Assembly: GCA_031400505.1 (NCBI GenBank)
Contig: JANNPZ010000068.1
Location: 62,001-126,000 of the forward strand
Length of the DNA stretch: 64,000 nucleotides
Reading direction: 5' to 3'
From: JAIYDJ01 sp031400505
GTDB lineage: Bacteria; Pseudomonadota; Alphaproteobacteria; Rhodobacterales; Rhodobacteraceae
Part shown: one piece after another, positions 1-8,658 of the stretch
How positions within the stretch are numbered: position 1 is the first letter of the stretch
How the letters are laid out: each line of letters opens with the position of its first letter
Notes under the pieces: model-generated
The model's input: the letters and a program-made list of their open reading frames with translations, nothing else
Told to the model about the DNA's origin: nothing
Databases searched by the model: none
Program-made: the position numbers and the translations under genes

Positions 1-1065
1 AAGTTGCCCAGGCATGGCCGGGTTCAGTTTGGCCAGTTCGGCACGGGCCGCATCGCGGGCCCTCGCCGCGTGCAAGGCACCATCGCCGGAACGGGGGCGC
101 ACCCGCAGCGCAGACAATACCGCAGACGCGTCACCAAGTAGGGACAGACCTGATGGATGTCGAGCAAGCTGATGGGCGCACACGTCGATCCGGATCATGC
201 CCGACAGGTCTGGCAGCCCGCCGCGCACATACATGTCATAGTCGGTGGGCCCAAGTTCAGTGCCAACAGCCAGCACCTGCACCCCCGGCCCGATCAACGC
301 CCGCACGGCGTCAAGGCTCATCGATGCCGGAACCACAAGCGGGTGGCCATGCATCAACCCGCGGGCGTTGGTCGTCTGCACGACGGGCGCATCCAGCGCC
401 TCGGCAAGCGCCGAAACCGGCCCTTCGGCCCCGCGCGCGCCACCCCCGGCAAGGATCACGACCCGGTCCGCCGCATCAAGCATCGCGCCCGCCCGGGCAA
501 GTGCCGCAAACGAAGGCAGCGGCCGTGGGGGCACCGCAGCCAGCGACCCGGCATCAGGACAGGGCAGCGGCATCACGTCAGTCGGCACCTCGACATGCAC
601 CGGGCCCGGGCGACCCGTGGCCAAAGCCGCAAAAGCCCAGTCCAGCACCGGACCAAGATCGGCCGCACAGGCGATCTGGCGCGTCGGGCAAAGCGTCGCG
701 ACCATGGCTGCCTGATCGGGTAATTCGTGCAGCAAACCCAAGCCAAGGCCCAAAGACGCCCGGCGGTTCACCCCTGAAATCACCAGCAGGGGCACGCTGT
801 CCGCCTTGGCCTGCGCGATGGCCGTCAGGGCATTGGTCAAACCCGGACCCGTGATCACAAAAGCGACCCCAGGCTTGCCTGACACCCGCGCATACCCGTC
901 GGCGGCAAAGGCAGCGCCCTGTTCGTGGCGCACCGTCACATGGCGAACCGGTGATCCCACCAACCCACGGTAAAGCTCTACCGTGTGCACGCCCGGAATG
1001 CCGAACACCACCCTGACCCCGCGCGCGGCGAGGCCTGCCACCAAAGCCTGGCCAACTGTCTTCAT
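1..1065 (-). CDS. Thiamine-diphosphate decarboxylase, 5-guanidino-2-oxopentanoate decarboxylase-like (partial)
   Basis: The translation opens MKTVGQALVAGLAARGV and continues with FGIPGVHTVELYRG and VRHEQGAAFAADGYAR. These are the N-terminal pyrimidine-binding signatures of the acetolactate synthase/benzoylformate decarboxylase superfamily, including the Glu (RHEQ) that activates the cofactor. The GVHTVELYRG form is the one I associate with AruI-type 5-guanidino-2-oxopentanoate decarboxylases of the arginine transaminase pathway, and the upstream gene is an AruH-like transaminase, which supports that substrate. About 355 codons are present; the C-terminal cofactor domain lies beyond the left edge. 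The ATG overlaps the transaminase stop by 4 bases (ATGA), so the two are translationally coupled. The family is secure; the exact substrate is inferred from context. Confidence 0.8.
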   Translation of the reverse strand, partial: MKTVGQALVAGLAARGVRVVFGIPGVHTVELYRGLVGSPVRHVTVRHEQGAAFAADGYARVSGKPGVAFVITGPGLTNALTAIAQAKADSVPLLVISGVNRRASLGLGLGLLHELPDQAAMVATLCPTRQIACAADLGPVLDWAFAALATGRPGPVHVEVPTDVMPLPCPDAGSLAAVPPRPLPSFAALARAGAMLDAADRVVILAGGGARGAEGPVSALAEALDAPVVQTTNARGLMHGHPLVVPASMSLDAVRALIGPGVQVLAVGTELGPTDYDMYVRGGLPDLSGMIRIDVCAHQLARHPSGLSLLGDASAVLSALRVRPRSGDGALHAARARDAARAELAKLNPAMPGQL

Positions 1066-2237
1066 TTCAACTCCTGCGCAAAGGCGATCATCCGGGTCAC
1101 GGCCTCGGCGGTCTGATCATCAGGCGCGGTCAGACTGACCCGCAGCCAGCCATCCAGTGCCGCACCGAAACTGCTGCCCGGCATCACGGCTACAGACTTG
1201 GCCTCGAGCAGACCTTCGGCAAAATCACGCCCCATCAATCCGGTGCCGCGCACGTCGACCAGTGCGAACATGCCCGCCTGCGGTTCGTTCACCGCAAGCC
1301 CCGCGATTCCGTTCATCGCTGAACGCATCAAGGCTGCACGCGCGGCAAAGCGCCTGGCCATGCCTGCCGCCACAGGTGACGGTTTCGACACCGCCGCCGC
1401 CGTCATGTCGGCGATGAAGGGCTGGTTGCCAAACAACATCATCTCGGCCAGAGGCAGGACGCGCGACGTGAATTCGGAAGGGCCAACGCACCAGCCTGAC
1501 CGAAAGCCCGGGGCAGCATGGGATTTTGAAATGGACGAGGCTACCACCACCCGCTCTGCAATCGCCGGGTCATCTAGCGGCGAGGCGAAGGTCACGCCAT
1601 CAAACACCAACTCTTCATAGACCTCATCGCACAAAATCCACAGATCATGGCGCACCGCAACCGCAGCCAGCGCTGCGATGTCGTCGCGCGACAACACCGC
1701 CCCTGTGGGATTATGTGGTGTGTTCAGGAACAGCACGCGCGATGCGGGTGTGATCCGCGCCTCGACGTCTGCTGCCTGCAACCGGAACCCGTACTCGGGG
1801 CGCAACGGGACCGATACCATCTGCGCACCACTGGCGGCAATCACGCCTTCATAGGTCGCATACATCGGATCGCCGCACAGCACCTCGTCCCCCGGTCCGA
1901 CAAGGCCCCCCAGAACGGCAAACAACGTGGTTTGGGTGCCCGGCAGGCACAAAATCTGATCCGGTGTGATCAACCGACCGCGCCGCATTGTGTATCTTGC
2001 CGCCAGTGCGCGCACCAGGGCACGCTCGCCCCGCCCACTGGAATACCCCGTGCGCCCGGCCTGCATCGCATGGACAGCCGCTTCGACCAGTTCGGGCGGC
2101 GTGGGAACGTCGGGCTCTCCGATGGTGAGCGAAATCAGCGGCAGGCCAGCAGCCTGCATGGCACGCGCGCGCAGGTGCATTTCCCATTTCGCACCGCCCA
2201 GATGCGCCAGACGGTCGGCTACTGCGGCATATCTCAT
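1062..2237 (-). CDS. PLP-dependent aminotransferase, arginine:pyruvate transaminase (AruH)-like
   Basis: A 391-residue class I/II fold-type I aminotransferase. Visible signatures are SLTIGEPDVPTP near residue 40, LNTPHNPTGAVL near 170, CDEVYEELVFD near 205 and SISKSHAAPGFRSGW near 235, whose Lys should carry the pyridoxal phosphate; a C-terminal Arg (GWLRVSL) would bind the substrate carboxylate. The sequence recalls Pseudomonas AruH (MRY start, GDPMYATYE, NTPHNPTGA), which transfers the amino group of arginine to pyruvate and yields 2-ketoarginine for the decarboxylase encoded next. It is coupled on both sides: its ATG overlaps the TetR stop by 4 bases and its stop overlaps the next ATG. Aspartate or aromatic aminotransferase activity is the alternative. 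Confidence 0.82.
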   Translation of the reverse strand: MRYAAVADRLAHLGGAKWEMHLRARAMQAAGLPLISLTIGEPDVPTPPELVEAAVHAMQAGRTGYSSGRGERALVRALAARYTMRRGRLITPDQILCLPGTQTTLFAVLGGLVGPGDEVLCGDPMYATYEGVIAASGAQMVSVPLRPEYGFRLQAADVEARITPASRVLFLNTPHNPTGAVLSRDDIAALAAVAVRHDLWILCDEVYEELVFDGVTFASPLDDPAIAERVVVASSISKSHAAPGFRSGWCVGPSEFTSRVLPLAEMMLFGNQPFIADMTAAAVSKPSPVAAGMARRFAARAALMRSAMNGIAGLAVNEPQAGMFALVDVRGTGLMGRDFAEGLLEAKSVAVMPGSSFGAALDGWLRVSLTAPDDQTAEAVTRMIAFAQELK

Positions 2238-2872
2238 TGCGACGTATCCTTGAATGCGGCCAACAGATCGACCCCCAACAGCAAACCGACAGACGTAAGC
2301 CCGATACGTTCCAGTTCGCGGGGGGCAAAGCTATCAGACAGCATGGACCCTTCCAGCCATAAGCCGTCGATGACAGCATTGCAGGCGATGGCATCCATAC
2401 GCAGCTTTTCGCTCGAGACGGTGCGCGGCAAATCGGCGATCAGTGATTCCAGCTGGTCGCGAAAACCTAGATAGGTGGCGGCGTGGACCTCGCGCATGCT
2501 GGGGTCGCGCCGAACCTCCTGGATAAAACCGGCCCAAAGGGCAACCGCAACCGGATCAATCACCGGCGGACGCAGCGACGAGGCGACAAAGGATGCAAGC
2601 CGCGCCAATGGGTCAAGCGCGGAATTGGACATCGCCGACACCGACGCCTCGATCATCTGGTTCATCAGCCAGCGGTACGCCTCGCGGGTCAGATCATCTT
2701 TCGACGAGAAATAGTGCCTGATCAGTCCGGGTGTGACCCCAGCACGATCCGCTATCGCGCGCACAGTGGCCGCCCGCGCGCCGCCTTCCGCCACAAGTTC
2801 CAGCGCCGCAGCGATCAGTGATTCGCGGCGTTTATCCTCGGCTTCGCGTCGGTAAGCACGGCGTTCCGTCAT
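2234..2872 (-). CDS. TetR/AcrR-family transcriptional regulator (BetI-like)
   Basis: A 212-residue regulator. A helix-turn-helix occupies roughly residues 15-60 (ALELVAEGGARAATVRAIAD, then AGVTPGLIRHYFSSKDDLT), followed by an all-helical ligand-binding domain. The start at 2872 (MTERRAYRR) is preferred over upstream in-frame ATGs because a perfect TATAAT lies at 2889-2894, between them and this start. It is the first gene of a three-gene coupled operon with the transaminase and decarboxylase, so it most likely senses arginine or a pathway intermediate and controls its own operon; that ligand is inference. Its C-terminus resembles BetI-type TetR proteins, but the true choline-locus BetI is at 41.1 kb. 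Confidence 0.85.
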   Translation of the reverse strand: MTERRAYRREAEDKRRESLIAAALELVAEGGARAATVRAIADRAGVTPGLIRHYFSSKDDLTREAYRWLMNQMIEASVSAMSNSALDPLARLASFVASSLRPPVIDPVAVALWAGFIQEVRRDPSMREVHAATYLGFRDQLESLIADLPRTVSSEKLRMDAIACNAVIDGLWLEGSMLSDSFAPRELERIGLTSVGLLLGVDLLAAFKDTSQ

Positions 2873-2888
2873 TGGCCTTGGGTTTCTT

Positions 2889-2915
2889 ATTATACAATTG
2901 ATTAATTGGAATTGC
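2889..2915 (-). promoter_or_regulatory. Promoter -10 with overlapping TetR-type operator
   Basis: On the minus strand a perfect TATAAT (2889-2894) lies 17 bases before the TetR start codon. Immediately upstream is the inverted repeat CAATT-GATT-AATTG (2895-2908), which would sit in the -10/-35 spacer. This is the expected position for an autorepressed TetR operator. No good -35 is visible. The predicted transcript leader would be only about 10 bases. Confidence 0.5.
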
Positions 2916-3043
2916 ATGTTTGGCTGCAATTTGACCGGATAACAAGTAGACCGGAAAAAATTGCCCGATTATGTTCTGCCGCCGCAGCGGCGCAGTCAAG
3001 ACAGCCCGATGTTGCGGTCCTGACCACCCCCGCCAATAGCCGG

Positions 3044-3925
3044 TCAGTTTGCAACATCCTTGTGAATGATCACATCGGTTTGCGGATGCGCCGCAAGAAT
3101 GGCCCGCCGCAGGGCCCCGCTGATGGAATGTGCCTCTCTCAGTGTCTGATCGCCATCCAATTCGATATGCAGACTTACAAACACCCGGCTTCCGGCCGTC
3201 CGCGTCTTGAGGTCGTGATAGCCGCGAACACCTGGCCAATGCTGTACCAGCCTTGCTATCTGATTGATGATGGCAGGGTCGGCACGGCGGTCCATCAACG
3301 CGTCCCATGCGCCTTTGCCGATGCGTGTCGCCCCAAACGCCAGCATCCCGGCGGCCCCCAGCGCCACAACGGAATCGATCACCACAAGTCCGAACCGCGT
3401 CGACGCCCAAAGCGACACCAGTGCCCCGATGCTTGGCACCAGATCACCCAGGTAATGCAATCGGTCCGCCGCCACGACCCGGCTTCCGGTCTTGCGCGCC
3501 ACTTTACCTTGCCAAAGCACCAGCGCCAGCGTCAGCACGATAGACAGCGCCATGACCGCCATACCCGCATTCTGGGCCTGCAACGGTGCCGGACTGCCCG
3601 AAAACAAACGCATCAGCGCCGCCGCTGCGATGACCGCAGCCGAAATCAGGATAAACAGCGCCTGGCCAAGGGCTGCCAGATCTTCGGCCGATGTATGCCC
3701 AAACGCGTGGTCTTCGTCCGCCGGACGTGCCGCATAGACCAATGCCGCTGCCGCACCGATGGACACCATCAGATCCATCGCACTGTCGGCCAGCGACGCC
3801 GCGACAGACAGCGCGCCGGTTTCGCCCAAGGCCCAGAGCTTCATCATGACCAGAACGGCTGCGACCAAGACAGAGATCAGCCCGGCAGAAAGATTGAGAC
3901 GGATCGGGTTGATCGGCGGTGTCAC
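3044..3925 (-). CDS. Cation diffusion facilitator (FieF-like divalent metal exporter)
   Basis: About 293 residues, with several hydrophobic membrane segments in the first two thirds and a cytoplasmic C-terminal ferredoxin-like domain. Metal-site motifs are visible: ADSAMD in helix 2 and DRLHYLGD in helix 5 (the CDF DxxHxxxD signature). The C-terminal GYHDLKTRTAGSRVF and TDVIIHKD match the FieF/YiiP dimer domain. It would export Fe2+ or Zn2+ by proton antiport at the inner membrane. The start is taken as GTG at 3925 (VTPPINPIRLN), which has AGAGG about 7 bases upstream; an ATG at 3949 would add eight residues. It lies 43 bases after the SH3 protein gene on the same strand, though no functional link is evident. 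Confidence 0.88.
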   Translation of the reverse strand: MTPPINPIRLNLSAGLISVLVAAVLVMMKLWALGETGALSVAASLADSAMDLMVSIGAAAALVYAARPADEDHAFGHTSAEDLAALGQALFILISAAVIAAAALMRLFSGSPAPLQAQNAGMAVMALSIVLTLALVLWQGKVARKTGSRVVAADRLHYLGDLVPSIGALVSLWASTRFGLVVIDSVVALGAAGMLAFGATRIGKGAWDALMDRRADPAIINQIARLVQHWPGVRGYHDLKTRTAGSRVFVSLHIELDGDQTLREAHSISGALRRAILAAHPQTDVIIHKDVAN

Positions 3926-3992
3926 GGCGTGCCTCTTCGGGATAACCACGCGGCTGCTGGCAAGACGAAACGCCGTCCCGCCCTGGCAACCG

Positions 3993-4526
3993 CTATTCGA
4001 TGACTTCCTGTGGCTCTACGCCCCACAGCACGCCCTTGCGGACCCAGCCCCGCTTGCCTTCTATGGAAATGCGGCACCAGTCGACGGAGCATTCCAGAAT
4101 CCGCCCGACCACGTTTTTTTCGGCCTGAAACACCACCTCGGCCAGATCATCGGGCTGCGCGAGAAACTCCGTCAGGTTCTGCATCACCAGAACCGATCGC
4201 GCGCTGCCGGACAACAGCGCATAATGCATCCAGCCACCTTCTCCAGTCGCATCCTCGACCCGGCGCCAGTTGTCGAACTCGGCTGTCAGTTTTAACGGCA
4301 TGCCGGCGCGGGTGAACACCCAATCGATGCGATGCTCTGGCCCCGGACCGCGTCGCGCGTTGCCCTCATTTGTCTTCAGCACGACGTATCGCGGAATAGG
4401 CCGATCCGTAACGCAGCCGATACCAGGCTGACACTGCTTTTTCGCGGGCAGAACCTCCTGCGCTTTGGCATGGACAGGCCATGCCAACACTGCAACTGCA
4501 AGAACTGCCCGAAAGGTCCCGATCAT
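3993..4526 (-). CDS. SH3-domain secreted protein
   Basis: A 177-residue protein with an N-terminal signal peptide (hydrophobic LAVAVLAWPVHA, likely cleaved after AKA). It is followed by a bacterial SH3-like region (VLKTNEGNARRGPGPEHRIDWVF, about residues 49-71) and a second SH3-like segment ending CRISIEGKRGWVRKGVLWG. Such proteins are periplasmic and bind peptidoglycan or other proteins; the particular role is unknown. Cysteines at CQPGIGC and CSVDWC could form disulfides. It is divergent from the reductase gene at 4650. An in-frame upstream extension reaching 5195 runs antisense through that reductase and is not accepted as coding. Confidence 0.8.
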   Translation of the reverse strand: MIGTFRAVLAVAVLAWPVHAKAQEVLPAKKQCQPGIGCVTDRPIPRYVVLKTNEGNARRGPGPEHRIDWVFTRAGMPLKLTAEFDNWRRVEDATGEGGWMHYALLSGSARSVLVMQNLTEFLAQPDDLAEVVFQAEKNVVGRILECSVDWCRISIEGKRGWVRKGVLWGVEPQEVIE

Positions 4527-4649
4527 CTGCGCCTCGCCCTTGGATCGGGGCTTGTGCCGCACCCCGCTGTTGGGCACTTTGCCATCATTGACCCTGATTT
4601 GCCAACAGCACCTGTGCCGGCGGCATGTGTGACAGCCAAGGAGACAGGC

Positions 4650-5636
4650 ATGCCAACACCGCGTCTTAACGTCATCGTCACGCGCAGGCTTCCAGCGCCC
4701 GTCGAGACGCGCCTGAAAGAGCTGTTCGATGTCACCTTGCGTGACCCCGACACACAGATGACGCGGGAAGAACTGGAACGGGCGGTGTCGCGGGCCGATG
4801 TCCTGGTGCCGACAATCACCGATCCGATCGACGCCGCCCTGATTGCGCAGGCCGGGCCGCGATTGAAGCTGATTGCAAATTATGGCGCGGGGTTCGATCA
4901 CATCGACATCGCCACGGCGCGCAACCGGGGGATACTGGTGTCGAACACCCCAGGGGTCACGACCGAGGATACCGCCGATATGGTCCTTGCCTTGATACTG
5001 AACGTGACACGTCGCATCCCCGAAGGACTGGCGCAGATGCAGGCGGGTTCCTGGGCCGGCTGGCAGCCGATGGCGCTGCTTGGGGGCCGTCTGGGCGGGC
5101 GGCGGCTGGGAATTCTGGGCATGGGCCGGATCGGCAGTGCGGTGGCGCGGCGCGCGCGGGCCTTTGGCTTGCAGGTCCACTATCACAACCGGCACCGTCT
5201 GCGCCCCGATGCAGAGGCCGAACTGGAGGCTACATATTGGGAATCACTGGATCAGATGGTGTCGCGGATCGACATCCTGTCGATCAACTGCCCCCATACG
5301 CCCGCCAGCTATCACCTGATGAACGCGCGGCGGTTGAAGCTGATGAAACCTTCTGCCGTCATCGTGAACACGTCGCGCGGGGAAGTCATTGACGAAAACG
5401 CCCTGACGCGCGGGTTGCGGGCAGGGGAACTGGCGGGGGCGGGCCTTGACGTTTATGAACAAGGCGCACTCGTAAACCCGCGACTGCGCGATCTGCCCAA
5501 TGTGGTCTTGCTGCCGCATATGGGGTCGGCCACTATGGAAGGCCGGATCGAGATGGGCGAGAAAGTCATCATCAACATCAAGACCTTCGCCGACGGCCAC
5601 CGCCCGCCGGATCAGGTGGTACCGGGGATGCTGTGA
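4650..5636 (+). CDS. 2-hydroxyacid dehydrogenase (glyoxylate/hydroxypyruvate reductase-like)
   Basis: A 328-residue D-isomer-specific 2-hydroxyacid dehydrogenase. The Rossmann motif GILGMGRIGSAVARRA lies near residue 152 and the catalytic Arg is in VNTSRGEVIDE. The Glu follows in the conserved acidic stretch (GLDVYEQGA) and the catalytic His is in LLPHMGSAT. GAGFDHIDIATARNRGI is the usual substrate-side signature. It should reduce glyoxylate or hydroxypyruvate with NAD(P)H in the cytosol. The start at 4650 has AAGGAG about 7 bases upstream; the longer in-frame reading from 4332 overlaps the divergent SH3 gene and is rejected. Confidence 0.88.
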   Translation: MPTPRLNVIVTRRLPAPVETRLKELFDVTLRDPDTQMTREELERAVSRADVLVPTITDPIDAALIAQAGPRLKLIANYGAGFDHIDIATARNRGILVSNTPGVTTEDTADMVLALILNVTRRIPEGLAQMQAGSWAGWQPMALLGGRLGGRRLGILGMGRIGSAVARRARAFGLQVHYHNRHRLRPDAEAELEATYWESLDQMVSRIDILSINCPHTPASYHLMNARRLKLMKPSAVIVNTSRGEVIDENALTRGLRAGELAGAGLDVYEQGALVNPRLRDLPNVVLLPHMGSATMEGRIEMGEKVIINIKTFADGHRPPDQVVPGML

Positions 5637-5691
5637 CATCAGTCCGGTCCCTTGATCCCGCAGAAATGCGGTTGTCGCTGATAAAGGAGCG

Positions 5692-6174
5692 ATGACAGCC
5701 ATGCCACGCCCTTTCGATCCGCATGCTGTTCTGTCGCTGCCCGTCATGGCAAATCTGGCCACCATCAGTCCCGACGGACCGCGAAACGCGCCGGTGTGGT
5801 TTGTCTGGAAAGATGACGCGTTGTAGATGCTGGGTTCCAGGACCAGCAAGTCCGTCATCCGGCTTCAGGCAGACCCCAGATGCGCCGTAGAGGTTGTCCA
5901 CTTCGACAATGCAAAGGGTATCCTGTTGCACCTCGGGCTGCGGGGCATGGCGGTGATCGAGCCGATGAGTTCGACGCGTTTCCGGCAGCTGCTGTCAAAG
6001 TACCTCGGCCCAGAGCAATCGCACTGGAATACATGGTTTGTCGAGACGATTGCCGAAATCGACGACCCTGACGGGCGTTGGATCAAACTGGCTCCTGACT
6101 CGTTCTTTACCAACAACGTGTCGTATTTCAGAACGGGGCCGCAATTGGCCTGGCCGGATGCGGCAACGGACTGA
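5692..6174 (+). pseudogene. Pyridoxamine-phosphate-oxidase-like FMN-binding protein, interrupted by one stop codon
   Basis: The reading frame starting MTAMPRPFDPHAVLSLP after AAAGGAG runs through MANLATISPDGPRNAPVWFVWKDDAL, meets TAG at 5824-5826, and continues uninterrupted as MLGSRTSKSVIRL to a normal stop at 6174. The pattern VWFVWxDxALWML is typical of split-barrel PPOX-family enzymes, and TAG is one base from TGG (Trp), exactly the residue expected there. No frameshift is needed. The downstream half could be reinitiated at ATG 5827 but would lack part of the FMN barrel. This is either a recent loss-of-function mutation, a sequencing error or readthrough. The start may be 5692 or 5701. 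Confidence 0.75.
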
Positions 6175-6217
6175 TCCATCCGTCCGTCTGGTTTGCGCCG
6201 GATGGTCGCAACCGTCC

Positions 6218-7135
6218 CTACAGGTTTTGTGACAGCAGCATCAGCGCCACCACCGCGATCCCTGCCCCGGCCAGCGCCTGCACCATCAGGATTGCAGCGG
6301 CCATCCGGCTGCCGACGCCCGCCCCCGGCAGGCTCGCGAAGGTGCCTTCGCGCGCCCAGACCGCCAGTGCTGCCACCGCAACCGTGACACAAGCCGTGCC
6401 CAGACCCATGGCGACGGTCCCCGCCACCCCCGCCGCCCCGATCCCCAACCCAAAACACAGGATCAGCAGGAGCAGCGCCCCCGAACAGGGCCGCAGCGCG
6501 ATGCCCGCGATCAGAATCGCGGCGTCGCGCCACGAGGTCAGCCCTTCCATGTCGTTCAGCGTGGGCCCATGCGCATGGTTGCAGGTTTCGCCGGAAGCAT
6601 GGTCGTGGTGGTGGTCATGGTGGTGGTCATGCAACTTGCGGTTTTCGGCGCGCATCGCCCGGATCCCGCGCAGCATCAGCCACAGCCCGACAAGCGCAAT
6701 CGCTGCCGTACCAACCGGGGCCATCACCTGCACGGTGATCTCTTCCATCTGCGCGCGCGTCCAGCCCAGCGCCAGTACCCCCGCCCCCACCAACGCCACA
6801 GCGACGGCCGCTTGCGCCAATGACGCCAGCAGGGCGATGCCCGCCAGCGGCAACAGTCGCACGCGCTGCGCCACGGCATAGCCTCCGATCAGCAGCTTGC
6901 CATGCCCCGGCCCCGCCGCATGCAACACGCCGTAGCCAAAACACACCGCCATCAGCGCGGCCCAGGCCCCCGGCTGCCCGCCGCGCATGGCCCGCACTGC
7001 GCCGGCAAGCCGGTTCTGAACCTCGCGTTGCTGATCCAGCAGCCAGGGTTGAACTTGCGCGAATGCGCCGGTCATCCACAGGACGGTCGCCGCCAACGCG
7101 ACAACCACCCCAAGGATCAGGACCGCACGGCGCAT
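6218..7135 (-). CDS. Nickel/cobalt transporter (NicO/RcnA family)
   Basis: A 305-residue inner-membrane protein with six or more hydrophobic segments. It has the family signature HAAGPGHGKLLIGGY near residue 75 (HxxxxxHGK-type metal-binding helix) and a strongly His-rich cytosolic loop (HDHHHDHHHDHASGETCNHAHG, about residues 172-193). ALRPCSGALLLL is the other conserved RcnA/NicO segment. It should move Ni2+ or Co2+ across the inner membrane; RcnA members export while NicT/HoxN import, and sequence alone does not settle direction. Its ATG lies 19 bases inside the upstream DUF1007 gene, a pairing that recurs in proteobacteria and implies a shared metal-transport role. Confidence 0.85.
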   Translation of the reverse strand: MRRAVLILGVVVALAATVLWMTGAFAQVQPWLLDQQREVQNRLAGAVRAMRGGQPGAWAALMAVCFGYGVLHAAGPGHGKLLIGGYAVAQRVRLLPLAGIALLASLAQAAVAVALVGAGVLALGWTRAQMEEITVQVMAPVGTAAIALVGLWLMLRGIRAMRAENRKLHDHHHDHHHDHASGETCNHAHGPTLNDMEGLTSWRDAAILIAGIALRPCSGALLLLILCFGLGIGAAGVAGTVAMGLGTACVTVAVAALAVWAREGTFASLPGAGVGSRMAAAILMVQALAGAGIAVVALMLLSQNL

Positions 7136-7779
7136 GTGATGCGAACTTCTTCGGCATAGGCCGCCCCGATGGCGGGAAACTCGCCCTCGACGTCGCTTGA
7201 CCCGGCCATCTCGTCAATCGCGGCTTGCAGGATCGCATCTGCCGCCTTGCGGTCCGGTTCGAACGCTTGCGCCGCGCAACCGGCACCGCCAGTCAGAACG
7301 GTGTCAATCGTCAGACTGTAAGCCGTGTAAAACCCCGGATCATAGACTTGCACGATCAGCGGCTGGTCATCCCCCAGCGTCACAGGTTCTGCAAACTGCC
7401 GCAGATGGGTCGAGATCAGGCGACCGTCTGCATAGTCAGTCGTCCAGTCTGCCGGGCCTGACAGAGCCAACGGTTCGGCTTCGCGCAGGGCATAGGTATC
7501 GCCTGCAAAACCTGCGTCCCATTGCATGTCGAAACCCTGAATGGCCACGACTTCATCCGGTGTCAGGACACCGTCGAAATCCCGGTCCAACGCGCGATCC
7601 TCAAGTATGATCAAGGAAAACAGGTCATCGTAGGCCCAGGTAATGCGCAGGCCGGTCGCCCGCCCCTGATCGTCAAAGACGACCTCGATCCCTGCATCGA
7701 CAAAGATATGCGGATGGGCAGCGGCCCCCCCCGCCAGCCCGGCCCAAATGGCTGCTGCCGCAATGTTCAGCCTGATCAT
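7117..7779 (-). CDS. DUF1007 family periplasmic protein
   Basis: A 220-residue protein with a cleavable signal peptide (MIRLNIAAAAIWAGLAGGAAA). It then has HPHIFVDAGIEVVFDD, the conserved His-containing start of the mature DUF1007 domain, and later ITWAYDDLFS and a Ca-binding-like acidic stretch DRDFDGVLTPDE. DUF1007 proteins are encoded beside NicO/RcnA metal permeases, as here with a 19-base overlap. A periplasmic metal-binding or delivery role is therefore plausible, with the mature N-terminal His-Pro-His a candidate ligand; this is inference. The start at 7779 is chosen because the longer in-frame start at 7875 would bury the signal peptide. Confidence 0.82.
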   Translation of the reverse strand: MIRLNIAAAAIWAGLAGGAAAHPHIFVDAGIEVVFDDQGRATGLRITWAYDDLFSLIILEDRALDRDFDGVLTPDEVVAIQGFDMQWDAGFAGDTYALREAEPLALSGPADWTTDYADGRLISTHLRQFAEPVTLGDDQPLIVQVYDPGFYTAYSLTIDTVLTGGAGCAAQAFEPDRKAADAILQAAIDEMAGSSDVEGEFPAIGAAYAEEVRITCAVRS

Positions 7780-7980
7780 GGTACCCCGCCTTGTTCCCGT
7801 CATTGGTAAAGACCCGCGCCACCCTTGCCAATGCGTTTGATATGCGCCCATTCCGGTTCGGCAACACAAAGCCAACGGATGCGGTCAAACGGGCGCTCTC
7901 TGCCAAAGCATCGCATCCGATCCCCTATCCAAGCGCTGCGGCCGAGGTTACGTTCATGCCGGATCAACAGGAGTCCTGAG

Positions 7981-8640
7981 ATGATTACCCTTTACGGCGT
8001 CCACCGTTCGCGCGCGTCGCGTCCGATTTGGCTTTTGGGCGAAATCGGCATGCCTTTTGCGCATGTGCCCGTGATACAGGCTTACCGCCTTGCCGACCCA
8101 AAGGCTGCGGACGCCCCGATGCACACGGCCTCGCCCGCCTATCTTGCGATCAACCCGCAAGGGCAGGTTCCCGCCTTGATTGACGATGGGTTGATCCTGA
8201 CCGAGTCGCTGTCGATCACACTTTATATCGCGCGCAAGTATGGCGGGGCTTTGGGGCCTGCGGATGATGCCGAAACCGCCCTCATGGAACAATGGGCGCT
8301 GTTTGCTGCAACCGCGATCGAAACTCCGGCGGTCGAGATTTTGTACATGATCGCCGATGGGGCCGACAAAACGGCCGAAGGGCAAGCCGCCATTTCCATC
8401 AACGCCGAAAAGTTGCGCCGCCCGCTGAACCGTCTGCAAGGGCATCTGTCGGGTCGCAACTGGATGGTGGGCGACCGCTTTACCGTGGCCGATCTGAACA
8501 CTGCCGAATGCCTGCGTTATGCGCAAAGCCACCCGACATTGCTGGACGAGTTTCCCAAGGTCAAAGCCTGGCTTGAGGTCTGCCAAGCCCGTCCGGCCTT
8601 TGCGGCAATGTGGACAGCGCGCATGGCCGAACCGGCGTGA
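7981..8640 (+). CDS. Glutathione S-transferase family protein
   Basis: A 219-residue two-domain protein. The N-terminal thioredoxin fold (MITLYGVHRSRASRPIWLL) carries a Ser where GSTs place the catalytic Ser/Tyr. The cis-Pro segment is GQVPALIDDG, and TESLSITLYIARKYG binds the glutathione gamma-glutamyl group. The helical C-terminal domain ends VADLNTAECLRYA...FPKVKAWLEVCQARPAF, the usual N-capping box and closing helix. It probably conjugates or reduces electrophiles in the cytosol. CAGGAG about 8 bases before the ATG supports the start. The substrate cannot be read from sequence. Confidence 0.85.
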   Translation: MITLYGVHRSRASRPIWLLGEIGMPFAHVPVIQAYRLADPKAADAPMHTASPAYLAINPQGQVPALIDDGLILTESLSITLYIARKYGGALGPADDAETALMEQWALFAATAIETPAVEILYMIADGADKTAEGQAAISINAEKLRRPLNRLQGHLSGRNWMVGDRFTVADLNTAECLRYAQSHPTLLDEFPKVKAWLEVCQARPAFAAMWTARMAEPA

Positions 8641-8658
8641 CTGTGTGGCGATCCGGGG

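Noticed and set aside
3993..5195. Long upstream extension of the SH3 protein
   Set aside because: It runs antisense through the hydroxyacid dehydrogenase and would bury the signal peptide at 4526.
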